NCBI GenBank assembly: GCA_020650975.1
Contig: JAIPMN010000360.1
Coordinates: 1-44,966, forward strand
Source of the DNA: Apostichopus californicus
Taxonomy: Eukaryota; Echinodermata; Holothuroidea; Aspidochirotida; Stichopodidae
Length of the DNA stretch: 44,966 bases
Reading direction: 5' to 3'
A program made the position numbers and the translations under genes. This document shows, one piece after another, positions 12,250 to 24,240 of this stretch; within the stretch, counting starts at the first letter, position 1, and every line of letters begins with the position of its first letter. Below the pieces are notes generated by a model that was not told where the DNA came from, ran no database searches, and saw only the letters and a program-made list of their open reading frames with translations.

Positions 12250-12465
12250 GATTGATAGTGACAGGTGGTTCGTTTACGAGCAGTCCACTGGGAGAGTACA
12301 AAGCGAGCCATTCAGTGACCATTCAGACCATTACCTTTTCATCTGATAGTAATGGGGGATCCGTGGCAGCGAATGCCGGAGGACTTTGGTCGATAGAGAT
12401 TGCAGTAGCAGATGGTACTATGACTGTCTTGGAAGAGAGCAGAACCATTGCTGTGATTCCTCCTG
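12250..12465 (+). CDS. Module M3, exon 1 of 2
   Basis: The acceptor TTTTGTAAG precedes 12250. The donor at 12466 is a weak GTTGGT. 216 bp, phase 1 to phase 1. It encodes LIVTGGSFTSSPLGEY, then SSDSNGGSVAANAGGLWSI, the clearest D-x-N-G and L-W form of the module motif. The donor is the least certain border, but it gives the expected phase and joins to GQDGRGF in the next exon. Confidence 0.78.
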
Positions 12466-13797
12466 GTTGGTTTAATCTGTTTGTTTCGTCAAATCATCTG
12501 CCTATTTTAATACTAAGATTACTACAATCCTGTCAAATTCCAAACCAAATTTATATATGTGCAAGTTTGCATAAAATGCAGTATCCTAAGTTTACATGCT
12601 GTAAAAGTAAACCTTCCCCCTACCCACCCAATCACTTCCTCCCCTCTGAACCCAATAGTGATGACAACAGCTTGATTCTATGGTAATAAATGCAAAATTA
12701 TATAATAGACCGGCCGATAGGCAAACTTTACCCAGTCAAGGTCAAAGGTCGTTTGTAAGGTTCAGTCATGGATGATTTTCGAGGTTGGTGTTTGTAACCA
12801 TGTCTGTATAGAAATAACGTGAAGAAAGTTGTTTTGTTACTTTGTCATGGAATCAAGAAGTTGCGAAGAACACCAATATCGTTCACTCTACTTAATTTTA
12901 CTAGCACTTTATAAACGATGAATGGTAATTCTATCGTTAGTTTAACTTCAATATATTAAATTTAGTGGTATAATTTCACTGGGTGAAAGAAGTTTTAAAG
13001 TACTGGTTCCTTTTTAACCTAGCTATTACCAATGCGAACTAATATGGAATAATGTGAGAGGTGCATTAAGAATGATTCTCTTCAGGGTAAACCATATTAC
13101 ATATAGATATACCCAAACTCTTTTCCACATTTGTTGTGGAAGTGCAAGAGATATTCCAGAGGCTAATGTTGATTTCTCTCCTAAAATGATTTTGCACCTT
13201 GAGGTGACAACCACACCCTCATAGCATTTTTGTTTTGACAAACATGTGAATTTTCCATTCTTGTGTGATATATTGTGAATGCATCTGGCAACAACTGAGT
13301 GAATGATGTCACCAATTTCATTATAACATATCTTTACAATATTCAATTCCCTAAATATTTCTACAAAACAGTTGCCTTTGAATAAAAAGTCTAAATGCTG
13401 AGGACATTGAGAGCTATTTAAGCAAACATTACAAAGGTATTATTACATTTTATTGTTAACATAACAAACAAGATTATAATAGGAAAGAACAAACTACCAA
13501 GATGGTATGACAGACCAGCTTTTGTGATCGCCGAGAGGATAGTAATTAATTAATTAGCCGGTTAACGATGGTTAGCCTATACTAAAATCAACCATATCTC
13601 GAGTTAGAAACAAGGTACGGAGATAAGAATTTCAACTTACAGTGTGGAATATATTACTCTTGTTGATGAGTGCTACACATATATCCATTTCTTCAATATA
13701 TGAAGGGGCTTTCATCATCACCAAACTTGGCCAGTTCATTTTCTTTATAATGATTGACTTTACATGTCATAATGGAAGTTTGTATTTGATTTTACAG

Positions 13798-13986
13798 GGC
13801 AGGATGGGAGAGGATTTACAGCTGGAGGGATGCTTACGTTCTCCGGAATAACAGCAACGATGAATCTTAGCCCATATGAATGTAGTGAAATGCAATATGT
13901 CGTTGTAAGACTCCTGAAGAACGACAACTCCCCAGTTGATTTCACCTTTAATGGAGGAATTTTGTTTGAAAGTGCTGCTTGCATCG
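13798..13986 (+). CDS. Module M3, exon 2 of 2, lacking two of the four Cys
   Basis: The acceptor TTGATTTTACAG precedes 13798 and the donor GTATGA follows 13986, 189 bp, phase 1 to phase 1. It starts GQDGRGFTAGG, the strand with A-G-G/Q before the first Cys. Cys1 (YECSEMQY) and Cys4 (SAACIG) are kept. The Y-x-C position reads YVVV and the Cys five residues before Cys4 is Phe. The joint loss of Cys2 and Cys3 implies that these two are paired in the other modules. Confidence 0.82.
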
Positions 13987-14628
13987 GTATGACAATGTTG
14001 CTGATATTCTTTTATGTGATTATTAACATCAATTGTATGGCGTAATTTAAGTTTGGGGAATTTTCCTCTTGATTCATCCAGATGGGGGGGGGGGAGGGGA
14101 AGGGCTAGACGCTTCAGAAGGTTATTTTTAATTATGGTTAATTGTTTGCGTTGCAAACCATTTGTCGAGTTGAAATAGTTTTTTAAGTTTTATGACATGT
14201 AGAATGGGTTGGGTCTTTAGGCTCTATCTGTAGGTGTGATGTGTGGGTATCAGTGTATGGTTGTGATTAATTTACAATTAATTTCTGTAACTTGACCAAA
14301 CCATAACTGTCTCTGCATAAGAACCTGAAGCAGGCTTGTGAATAGTGTCATCTTTAGTTGGATTGTAAAAGAGCACAAATATTATTTGTTAAATAAGGCT
14401 CGAATCGACTTTAAAGAAACATGACACATTTATTCTATAACATGAAAAATTCAAGTATAGCTTATGTGTTAACACCGGGGGGGGGGGGGAGGAGGGAGGG
14501 GGTGTTTGTAGGAGAGTTACAGAAGGGTGTCCTGGGATACATAAACCCTCCCCATCTCCATGTAGTCATTTTACCATCCCAACCTTAATTCTTTCTGCTT
14601 TGATCTTTCTCTTCCCTGTTTTTAAAAG

Positions 14629-14915
14629 GCCTCACCATCACAAGTGCCCGCGTGTCACAGTCGTCTGTCACATCAAACGGGTTCCCTTTGCAGGAGTTAA
14701 CCGACGGTCAGCAGATGGTCTTCGATGTCACTTTTGGGACAGACCAGCGTTACGGCAGTGTCCGAGGTTCAGACCTCTGGGTCTTACAGGTAGCCATTAG
14801 TAATGCACCTAGCCCAGATATTACTACTTTGAGTCCGGCTACGGCAACGCTAACTACGGCACAAAGGAACCTGGACGTGGAAGGCGGAAACAATCTCTCA
14901 TTTTTGGGCACGACT
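14629..14915 (+). CDS. Module M4, exon 1 of 2
   Basis: The acceptor TTTTTAAAAG precedes 14629 and the donor GTAAGT follows 14915, 287 bp, phase 1 to phase 0. It encodes LTITSARVSQS, then YGSVRGSDLWVLQV, matching the V-x-G-x-D-L-W motif. The Asp-rich turn is replaced by SNAPSPDIT. A short G-run intron precedes it. Confidence 0.87.
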
Positions 14916-15495
14916 GTAAGTCCTCATTATTTGCATCCCAACGTCATTTTTTTTTGAACACACTCGCAGGTATTTAGCACATTGATTCAAACGAAGATTG
15001 AACTTTCCAATCTCTTATATCAGACTTGGAGAGCATGCTTGTTTGGTGAGTAGGTCAAAATATGGTTCGTGAGCCTGCCATAGCTACTGCAGAAGAGGTC
15101 GCTTGTCACAAAATTTGCAACCGTCCCAGAGGGAAGATCTTTAGTCCAGCTACCTCTTTGTAAAGGCTCAGTATGTGTCTCTTAGATGAAGCCTTTATGA
15201 ACCCTGAAAAGAACAAATTATTTGAAACATTACTAAAAGTTACTTGCAATTACAGTCATTAACTTCAAACATGATCATGCATGTTTCAGCGGAGTGTGGT
15301 GCATGAAAGGGAAGATGTTATTGAATTTTCCAGATATGTCACTGGGTAGTGAAATTTCTCAATTGCTATTTTTGTGTTTAGTCTCGACATAATTTGATTT
15401 GTTTGGGAGGCCAGACTGTATCCATTCCGATCAGTCTTGAAGCTAGTTTTTTTCCCCCCTTTTCTCACCCCTCTCTATATTTCTTTTTTATTTAG

Positions 15496-15643
15496 GTCAC
15501 ATTAAGTTACACCGACGGCATTTGCGACACCACAAAGTACTTCTGTGTGGCAATTAGTAAGGATACCAATCGTGCTATTCAAAATGGAATGGATTTTCAG
15601 TTAGATGGCATCGGTGTTGGCTGTGTCCCGGTACAATGCGTTG
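15496..15643 (+). CDS. Module M4, exon 2 of 2
   Basis: The acceptor TTTTTATTTAG precedes 15496 and the donor GTAAGT follows 15643, 148 bp, phase 0 to phase 1. It begins VTLSYTDGICDTTKYFCVA and ends VGCVPVQCVG, with all four Cys present. Confidence 0.87.
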
Positions 15644-15817
15644 GTAAGTTTCCTGAAAACTTCCTACGTGGAGATATCGGTAGTTATACCACGCAGAGTA
15701 CTCCTCCTGTAAGATGAAACAAATATATCTGTTAGGGAGCCAATGATTAAAACTGTAGCTGTGCAGAAAATGTTCCTGTTCCACCGGAAGATTCTCTGTC
15801 CTTAGAATGAACAAAAA

Positions 15818-16747
15818 CGAATGAATGACGGAGTGAGTGAATGAATGAATGAATGACGGAGTGAGTGAATGAATGAATGAATGACGGACTGAGTGAATGA
15901 ATGAATGACGGACTGAGTGAATGAATGAATGACGGACTGAGTGAATGAATGAATGAATGACGGAGTGAGTGAATGAATGAATGAATGACGAAGTGAGTGA
16001 ATGAATGAATGACGGACTGAGTGAGTGAATGAATGAATGACGGAGTGAGTGAATGAATGAATGAATGACGGACTGAGTGAACAAATGAATGAATGACGGA
16101 CTGAGTGAATGAATGACGGACTGAGTGAGTGAATGAATGAATGAATGACGGACTGAGTGAATGAATGAATGAATGATGGAGTGAGTGAATGAATGAATGA
16201 CGGACTGAGTGAGTGAATGAATGAATGAATGACGGACTGAGTGAATGAATGAATGAATGACAGACTGAGTGAATGAATGAATGAATGAATGACGGACTGA
16301 GTGAATGAATGAATGAATGACGGACTGAGTGAATGAATGAATGAATGACGGACTGAGTGAATGAATGAATGACGGACTGAGTGAGTGAATGAATGAATGA
16401 ATGACGGACTGAGTGAACGAATGAATGAATGACGGAGTGAGTGAATGAATGAATGACGGACTGAGTGAGTGAATAAATGACGGACTGAGTGAATGAATGA
16501 ATGAATGACGGACTGAGTGAATGAATGAATGAATGAATGACGGACTGAGTGAATGAATGAATGACGGAGTGAGTGAATGAATGAATGAATGACGGACTGA
16601 GTGAATGAATGAATGACGGACTGAGTGATGAATAAATGACGGAGTGAGTGAATGAATGAATGAATGAATGACGGACTGAGTGAATGAATGAATGACGGAC
16701 TGAGTGAATGAATGAATGACGGAGTGAGTGAATGAATGAATGATGGA
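15818..16747. repeat. Minisatellite of (GAAT)n-GACGGACTGAGT units
   Basis: About 930 bp of tandem units of 20, 24 or 28 bp. Each has a variable number of GAAT tetramers followed by GACGGA(C/G)TGAGT. Units differ by single-tetramer gains and a few substitutions. It lies in the 2.1-kb intron between M4 and M5. Because the units rarely form stops, long false open frames (up to 469 codons, rich in FIHS) run through it on the minus strand. Confidence 0.95.
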
Positions 16748-16983
16748 CGGAGAAATATCATAAGTTTGAACTTCATGTCTTATTTGTTTAACAAAACTGA
16801 AACAAATTGGTATGTTCTGCATATCTTTAAGTTGATCAACAGTGTCCTCTTTCAAGTCCAATTCTCTTATTGTTGAACCCATTTTGACCTTGGGTTTAAG
16901 GTAGATGTCATTCCATATGTTGTCTTTATTAAGACTCACTGCAGCTGTGATGAACAGTGTCCACTTTCCAGCCAACTTTTTCA

Positions 16984-17103
16984 AATTTTAACCCATTTTG
17001 ACCTTCTGTATGTTCTGGCAGCTCATGTAGCTATGTCATTATTTTGAACCCATTTGGACCTTGTGTATGTTCAGGCAGCCCATATAGTTATGTCGTTATT
17101 CCT
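16984..17103. repeat. Two-copy tandem repeat of about 57 bp
   Basis: Units starting AACCCATTTTGACCTTCTGT and AACCCATTTGGACCTTGTGT follow each other and share TATGTTC-GGCAGC-CAT-TAG-TATGTC-TTATT. A related start, AACCCATTTTGACCTTGGG, also lies at about 16876. Confidence 0.65.
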
Positions 17104-17754
17104 TAATGTTCTTCTCTCTTAACAAGTTAATTTCACTCACTGTAGCTTTGATGACAATTTTTTTTGCTGTCAAGTAAATGTCATATTTTTTCCCAACATT
17201 TTAAAATTTTATATTCAAGGTAACTGCCAAGTTCAGGTCAATTTAGCTTGGTTGCAATTTCATAATTTTTGTTCAGCCTTGCTGGTTATCGATATATTTT
17301 ATTCATGCAGTTGATGTAGTAATTATGTACAGTTACTTAACTTCTGTACCCTGGGACTCTGTGGCAGCAGGCATTTTTTGTTAAAGTTAGGTTGATTTTT
17401 ACAGTTACCATGGATTCTTGTAATCTTTCCGGTTCAAACCTCTGAAAAACAACTTCAATTTTGCAATAATTTTTTTTGATTTTGTCTGCCAATAATCAGT
17501 TTAGATGAGCATTGACAAGTTCTGCATATTTTGCATAGTTTAGAGGTCAACTGAGGTCACAGGAAGCACCTTAATGAGAGGTATCAATAAATGTATTTTG
17601 CATATTAATAGCTATATTTATAGGACATGTTCGGTATTGAGATGGAGAGTTGAATATATATCAACAACCCATAAAGTATTTTTGCAAATACAAGTATGAA
17701 ATATTCCAATATAGTAATCCCCTCCACCTAATAAAGTCTGTTTTTGTTCAACAG

Positions 17755-17988
17755 GTATCTCAATTACAGATATCTCTATAGGTGCGTCACCGTTAATTGT
17801 CTCAGAACACTCCATGCAGGTGTTTACTATAGATGCTACGGTAGGTCTGGACCCAGACGCTGGTAGTGCGAGGGGTGTAGACCTTTGGACCATGAGGGTG
17901 GTGCTAAACAGGGACCAAAACCTGGACTTGTCTACGTTTTCAAACTTTCCTGCTGTTGGTGAGGTCCCTGATCTTGTGGAACAAACAG
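17755..17988 (+). CDS. Module M5, exon 1 of 2
   Basis: The acceptor TTTTTGTTCAACAG precedes 17755 and the donor GTAAAG follows 17988, 234 bp, phase 1 to phase 1. It encodes ISITDISIGASPLIVSEHS, then DPDAGSARGVDLWTMRVVL. The acidic D-x-D-x-G turn resembles a calcium loop, though that role is only a guess. The exon ends in an extended NLDLSTFSNFPAVGEVPD loop. Confidence 0.88.
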
Positions 17989-18230
17989 GTAAAGATCTAC
18001 TACTTATAATCAAATGCTCTTGAAAGATAAAGTAATGAAAACTTATCTCTCACCCCCCTCCCCCTCCCCCCCTTTCCCTTCTCTTTTACGCTCGTCCACA
18101 TACTCTTCAAAAATTCTGCAAATGCAGCAGGGAACTAAAAGCAATTTTGTGATGGTAGAAATTGTAAACGAATGATGTAAATTTTTTGGCAGCCTTAGGG
18201 GAAATTGCATTGTAATAGGTTGTAATAAGA

Positions 18231-18430
18231 TACAGATTAAAGGCGGTGGCATTTGAAGCAATGAGTCTTAGCAATCGGTAGGTTCGGGGGTTCGATACCC
18301 GGCCCGGGGTCATAGCAAGGTGGGTTTTTCATCCAAGAGCAATCTTTGATTTTTCCTATCTGAAATCACTTTCTAAATTGGGAAACTTCCAAATTTGAGC
18401 TAAAATGTTGAACCGGGAGCCACCCAACGT
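18231..18430 (+). mobile_element. tRNA-derived SINE-like copy (same family as 28113)
   Basis: It shares GGCATTT-AAGCAATGAG-CTTAGCAATCGG, a B-box-like GGGTTCGATACCC, and a downstream body (GTGGGTTTTTCATCC, CTTTCTAAATTG, GGAGCCACCC) with the copy at 28113. The A-box region is degraded here. Plus strand, in the intron within M5. Confidence 0.72.
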
Positions 18431-19253
18431 GTAAGTTGTAATCGATAAGCTTGCTGGCTTCTCCCACATTCGTGGTCGCTGAAAGTGTCGTAAGAATAAC
18501 TGCCAGATTATTTTAATTATTGTTAATATTCGGTGAAAAATGAATGAGTTCAGCTATCATCTGACATAAGTCATGGACACAACTATAGTATAAAACGAGT
18601 TGAAACTGTTTCACTTCATAATTTTATAGACAGAAGGAAAATGATATTCTGAAAGAAAAAAATGGCATTTTACTGAAGCCTACGATTCAGACATCTAAGA
18701 AATCATTCCAACAACTGTACCACGATTCAAGAACATATGTGTAATTTGGAAAGAAAACCATCATGACATCACAGACCACCCACTGTGATCCACTTCCTTG
18801 AGTAAGGAAGCCAAACATAGGTCATTTTCCTACGGCTTTATTTAGTAGAATTAGGAACAAGCTGTTGATATGGGATTTTCAATTATCATTGTAAGATATG
18901 TTTGTCTTCCTCGGACGAAACAGAATGTCTGCTTCCAGACTATCCTTCTATAGAATGCATTAATAGTGCATTTTGCTTTATGATGACACCTTTTTTTGGT
19001 TCTTGTATGGAATTTTTTTTAGCATTGTTATCTCTACTTTTTTAAGGTTGTAATCCCCTGAACTCCCAAACTAAATAAAATGAAAGTCATCGGTGGAGAT
19101 AAAAAATTGTGCAGCGATACAATAAATATAATCATAAAAACCTGGGCAATGAATTACTGAGCCAGTTGGCACCTTGTTTTTTTATTAACGTTTTACTTTG
19201 CTCTCGTTCTTTGCTCTTTCTCTCTATTTTGACTGAATTTTTCTTTTCTGCAG

Positions 19254-19442
19254 ACTTTCTGGCTGGGCAAACCACGGAATTCTCATTAACATCAGATATC
19301 TTCTTAGGTGCAGCTTGTGAAGATCTCCAGTATATATGTCTGGTCATCCAACAAAACCCAAGTGCCATTGGTAGATTCACCTACGACCCAGCAAGGAACG
19401 TTCAGTTTGGTTGCACTGCTTTGGACTTTCCAAATTGTAGAG
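19254..19442 (+). CDS. Module M5, exon 2 of 2
   Basis: The acceptor TTTTCTGCAG precedes 19254 and the donor GTGATA follows 19442, 189 bp, phase 1 to phase 1. It begins DFLAGQTTEFSL and contains GAACEDLQYICLVI and FGCTALDFPNCRG. The last two Cys are seven residues apart instead of four, the only such insertion in the window. Confidence 0.85.
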
Positions 19443-19689
19443 GTGATAAAAAAAAAATTTTCTCCTTGTGTCCCTTCCGTGGTCTGGATGGATGTAGAGC
19501 TCATTTTTTTTGTAATGTTAATGATCTTGTTGTCAAATTTGAAGTCGTATCGTATCGTATCGTGCAATTTTCATTTTGCTGTTGAAAAACTAGAGGGATT
19601 TCTCTTTCACTCGTCGAGTTACTCGGCATCCGTGATTTTGGTCGTAAATTTTTTTAGCAGGTTTATAGTGGAGTCTTGTATGACGAGGA

Positions 19690-19765
19690 CATCCTTCTCC
19701 CTTTGCTTTTTCCCATCCCCATCCCCCTCCTCCTCCCCCTTCCCCTTCCCCTTCCCGCCTCCACA
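19690..19765. repeat. Pyrimidine-rich low-complexity tract
   Basis: CCCCATCCCCCTCCTCC-type sequence continuing into repeated CTTCCC units, in the intron between M5 and M6. Confidence 0.8.
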
Positions 19766-20387
19766 ATGAAGATGTATAGTGAGATCTGATGGATATACTG
19801 GATCTGTCAATGGTCATTTCAAGATTCATAATGCAAGGAATTTCTCTTCAGTCAGAAATCTAATTTTTTTTTTTTTTGTATCTCAAAAGTTCTAGTCTCA
19901 GTAGTTTTCATTTCATCTCTCTAAAGAAAGATTGCGACCGATTTTGGAGGATTGAATGGTATGGTATTGCACAAAAATGACTGCTTCATTTATAAAACCA
20001 GGTCTGCCGGCATCCGAATGTCTCCTCCCGTCCAAATATTTAACAGTGGCACAGAATTCTTCCCAATATCAGGTTGGGGGTTTGGGGTTGGGGGTTGGGA
20101 GGGAGTTTGGAGAGGGTTGTAAATTTTACGGGTTTGGGACACATCTCCAGATGATTTTTGTGATGTTGTTGGTGCCCAGCAGGTAATTCCAACAGACAAT
20201 TTTCAGCAACCTTGTAATGTCTTTAGTAAGGTACCTTTTTATTAAAAACTGTCAATATGATGGGAAGAGATGTGGATTTTTCAGCACTTTTTTTTTTTAT
20301 TCTTCTTCAAGGAGTGTAACAATTCAACATATGTTCAAAAAATCATCGGTAGTTTGTTTCAACCATATTCAATATGGAATTTTACAG

Positions 20388-20819
20388 ATGTCGTGATCCA
20401 GGCTCTTCCTGTGACAATTTTGGGCGGCGAACCCCTCCGAGAAAACGAACCAGCCGGCCAGATTATTACGGTAGAATTTGGCGCTCTCGCAGCGCCCAAT
20501 AGCATCACGATGAGCACTTCCGGGTCAAACTATTGGCAGCTTGTGGTATTTGGGAGCCAATCCCCTATGGGTGATGGGGATCGGGTCGCAGTCGACAGCT
20601 CCATCGGGCTCTCTGCCGCCCAGAGGGCCACGGCCCTCATACTTGGTAACCTGTCTCCGTTCGGGTCCGTCACATACAATTTACTCACTAACGGTGTAGA
20701 CTGCTCAAGAATCAGTCACGTATGCGTGGAACTCATGAAGAACACGCAGGTACCCCTCCCGTCTCCAGATTTCACATTACAGAGCAGTGCAGTAGGATGT
20801 GCAGAGGTAGATTGCACAG
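20388..20819 (+). CDS. Module M6, single exon
   Basis: The acceptor GGAATTTTACAG precedes 20388 and the donor GTAATT follows 20819, 432 bp, phase 1 both ends. It starts DVVIQALPVTILGGEPLREN, has SGSNYWQLVVFGSQSPMGDG in place of D-L-W...D-G, and ends with GVDCSRISHVCVEL and VGCAEVDCTG. It is notably GC-rich compared with neighbouring introns, which supports coding. Confidence 0.92.
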
Positions 20820-20839
20820 GTAATTATGTGTGATTGTAT

Positions 20840-20960
20840 CAGAGCATGGCGGCCAATCGGCTAAACCCTCGTCAGACTTGTGATCCAAGGATTGCTGGTT
20901 CGATTCCTGCCTAGTAAAACAATGTACCGTGCTGCAGTCTTTGAAAAAATTTTGCAAAAG
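20840..20960 (+). mobile_element. tRNA-like SINE or tRNA-derived remnant
   Basis: GGCGGCCAATCGGCTAA resembles an A box, and GGTTCGATTCC 55 bp downstream is a perfect B-box core. No closed acceptor stem forms, so it is not a functional tRNA gene. It starts right after the M6 donor site. Confidence 0.55.
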
Positions 20961-21219
20961 GGTCTATATAATTATTTTGATCATAAAGTAGAGTCTCTTT
21001 GTATTGTTTTGTCATCTCAGATCCTGTGAAATCCTGTTATTTTAATTCTCATTTTATATTTCATTCAAGCATGTCTCATTGGTCTTTCAAATGTTTTGAA
21101 AATTGGCCTTCGCGGGCATTAATTTCATTAATATTGAAAATTGAGTCATTGTGTAGGACCTGATCTCAAATGAAAAGCCAACTTTATTTATTATTTTTTT
21201 TTATTTTAACCTTATTCAG

Positions 21220-21533
21220 GGGTGCAAATTGAAAGCACCACCGTCTCTGTCCAGTCTGGAGGTTTCCGAGAAGGTGCCATGCAGAATGACCTCATCGTCA
21301 CGGTAACAATGTCTGCAACAGCAGGCAGTGCCGGCGTCTCAGGGGAGAACCTGTGGAGTTTATATCTGTTTTCGAACAACCAAGCTGATGGGAATGGACC
21401 GGTACAGCGGGTCAGAACATTCCTACCCATGGCAGTGACATGGAGTGGCACCAGTTTAACCAATCGACAAGCGGTTCTCAGCAATGTAGACTTGAGCAGT
21501 TATTTTGACCTGACAAGCATTCTTTGTGCTGAG
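21220..21533 (+). CDS. Module M7, exon 1 of 2
   Basis: The acceptor CTTATTCAG precedes 21220 and the donor GTAAAT follows 21533, 314 bp, phase 1 to phase 0. It encodes VQIESTTVSVQSGGF, then SAGVSGENLWSLYLFSNNQA and DGNGPVQR, close to the module consensus. It ends TSILCAE inside the C-x(5)-C segment. The 3' end with its donor is repeated twice in the following intron. Confidence 0.9.
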
Positions 21534-21886
21534 GTAAATTAAATTTACTTGAAAATATATTGACATTCAGACATGTTTGTCAGTCATGCATACATCATGG
21601 ATGTGTCATGCACAGTGATCATGCGTTCTGCTTTACCTGAGAAGCATTCTTTGTGCTGAGGTTATTAAGTTTACTTGAAAATATTGACATTCAGACATGT
21701 TTGTCAGTCATGCATACATCATGGATGTGTCATGCATGGTGATCATGTGTTATGCTTTACCTGAGAAGCATTCTTTGTGCTGAGGTAATTAAATTGAATT
21801 GAAAATATATTGATATTTCAGACATGTTTGCCAGTCATGCATACATCATGGATGTGTCATGCACAGTGATCATGCGTTATGCTTTA
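21509..21886 (+). repeat. Triplicated exon end plus splice donor (124-127 bp units)
   Basis: Units begin at 21509, 21636 and 21760. Unit 1 starts inside M7 exon 1 (CCTGACAAGCATTCTTTGTG) and includes its donor GAG|GTAAAT. Units 2 and 3 repeat the exon end and carry GAG|GTTATT and GAG|GTAATT. The units are nearly identical, so the duplication is recent. Confidence 0.92.
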
Positions 21887-23056
21887 CCGTGATATAGATA
21901 TGAATTTATTACTGGAGAGTATTATTCTCATTATTGCATTATTGATTTCATCCCCAAAATAATAATCTGTGATATCAATGATGACACAGCACATCAATTG
22001 TCTTGGTATCTTTCTTTGTTTTCCTTCAATTTTTTGTACATGCCTTCAGCTTTTGTAATCAGTGTTTAATTAAAAATTTAGTCTAATTAAGTGACTTAAT
22101 TGATTATACCTGATTGCCATCATAAAAGCTGTTGCTAATTTTTGGGTATATTTGTAAAATTCTGTGAGACCTCCAAAGCATTTTGTGATCCCTTTCATCA
22201 ATCGGGTCATTTTGTTGAATGCATCTTTGAATATTTATCAATAACTTTTAGCATTTTATGTTTTAGCCACATGATAACCAATGAAGTGGAGAGCTTTAAG
22301 AACCAATGAGTATTTTTAAATTCTTTGTTATAAGGGTCATTTTCTAACATTGATAAATCAATTTTCAAATCTTGTCCGCGGCCTATTGAATAAACGAATC
22401 CTAGCCTCAATAAAATTCAAAGACTCCAGTTTATTATCTTTACCTTACATCTTTGCATCGATCATAGTTTCAAAGACAGTTTTAAAGATCGGCAAAGTTT
22501 AAATACCAAAGTTAGGAAAAGTTTACACATTTACGATGGTAAAACTATGCTTCTTAAACTATCGATCACAACTTCAAAGATTGGTGACTATTAAAAACAA
22601 TTTTTACAATGGGTCGTGAGCTGTTTAGCAAAAGCTGAAGATTTGATCGTTAAACAATGTTTCTAATGGAATCCCCCTTGTCCTGCCAGGATTTGTTTCA
22701 CAAGATTTTAAAATTGTGTATGTGCTGTTGTTTAAGCCTACTAGCTGTCAGTTTGTATCCAATCAATTACATTCATGTCAATCAATATGTAATAATCATC
22801 ATTCATGCCAGAGGCAGGCCTGAAAAGCTGGGTGGGGGATGGGGGTGGGGGGGATGGTATCAGTGGGCTACAGTCTTTGGGGCCGGTTCAATTAGGGGCC
22901 GGGTGAAATATATATACCTGGGGGGTCTAACTCAGATATTTCGAAAGAAAATTTAACCTGTACTGAAAACCTTTTTCTCAATTTTCTTTTGTAAAGTAAT
23001 AACCTTATTTTTGCATATTATTTAGTTATGAATTTCATTGCCTCTCTTGTCTCTAG

Positions 23057-23171
23057 GTACCTTTTGTATGTCTTACGGTTAGTCAAGGTCCATCCCCGAG
23101 CACTCCCTTTACTTTGACAGAGACTGTGATCGGTTCAAGCCTGACAGGGTGTGTGAGCGTGCCTTGCGATG
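23057..23171 (+). CDS. Module M7, exon 2 of 2
   Basis: The acceptor CTTGTCTCTAG precedes 23057 and the donor GTATGT follows 23171, 115 bp, phase 0 to phase 1. It encodes VPFVCLTVSQGPS and ends GCVSVPCDG, completing the four-Cys pattern. The exon junction is GAG|GTA, the same place in the module as the M19 intron. Confidence 0.87.
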
Positions 23172-23384
23172 GTATGTGTTTAATAATCATAACAACTCTA
23201 TCCTCAGCCTTTTTGTTACTAAATATTTGTTACTATGTATTTTTAATTTATTTGTTACTATATATTTTTAAATGTTTAATATGAACACTTTATACTTGTA
23301 ATTTAATGTAAATATTTGCTCTTATGTTTTAATTATTCTTTTTTATTCTTTGTATTGCTATTTTTAGTTACCTGGTGGAATTTT

Positions 23385-23490
23385 TTGTACTGTTTGATAT
23401 CTTTTAGGTATTTATTTCTGTACAGCACTTTGAGATTTTATTGGAAAGGGCTTTATAAATAGCACATATTATTATAATTATTATTATTAA
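23385..23490 (+). mobile_element. LINE/SINE 3' tail with ATT microsatellite
   Basis: CAGCACTTTGAGATTTTATT, then AAGGGCTTTATAAATA, ends in TATTATTATAATTATTATTATTA. The box order matches the tail at 29998-30078 (AAGCGCTTTGAGA, CGCTATATAAGAATA, ATT repeats), so both probably derive from the same retroelement 3' end. Confidence 0.6.
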
Positions 23491-23826
23491 ACATATTGCT
23501 GTTTCCGCTTTAGTTTTGCATTGACTAGCATTATTTGGTGTTTTTGTGAAGTAGTGATATTTTTGGGTTGGGTTTTTCTTTTCAATTGCTTTTGTTATAC
23601 CAAAGTTGGCTTTTAATGTTCCAATGCAATCGGTATTCTGCTCATGTTGAAAACCCATAAATATTAATATTTTAAACGAGATCTTCAGGCTGCTATTGTC
23701 ATAGCAACTGAACATCCCAAGAGACAATTGAAGGTTGGTGATTGGTCACTGTCAGGTTTTGTGTATTAAAGTTTTCATTAAATCCTTGATTTTTTTTCAG
23801 TTTACGTTTTCTTCTCTTTTAATAAG

Positions 23827-24240
23827 GTTTCACCGTAATTGCTCAAGGATTGATCCTAACTCCGCCGCTGGCAATAGCTATTGAACATTCCCAAAATCCA
23901 GTGGCAGCCAGGTTTTCTGCCAGTTTTGTGTCGACATCACAAGAAGCCATCGTAGGTGCAAGTCTATGGCATCTTGACGTCTTCCTCAACGACCAGATGA
24001 ACGGAAATGGAAACCAGCAGATGACCAGGGTCACTCAGGAAAATTTTGGTCCCGAAGGGGTCCAGCGGCTCAACCCAGGACAGACGGTGACGTTTGACAA
24101 CGTCCTTGCAAATATCCCTGTCGATAACTTTGTGTGCCCACTAGGACAGACATACCTCTGTGTACAACTGCAGAAAAATCCACAACGGTCCTTTACCTTA
24201 TTGCCAGCTGATCCAATTTGTGAACCAATAGAGTGCAGAG
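23827..24240 (+). CDS. Module M8, single exon
   Basis: The acceptor CTTTTAATAAG precedes 23827 and the donor GTAAGA follows 24240, 414 bp, phase 1 both ends. It contains VGASLWHLDVFLNDQMNGNG, then LNPGQTVTFDNVLANI, NFVCPLGQTYLCVQL and ICEPIECRG. It is one of the best matches to the consensus. Confidence 0.92.

Noticed and set aside
15575..16984. Long minus-strand open frames (469 and 324 codons) rich in FIHS repeats
   Set aside because: They run through the (GAAT)n minisatellite and overlap the plus-strand M4 exon. The repetitive sequence lacks stops by chance.
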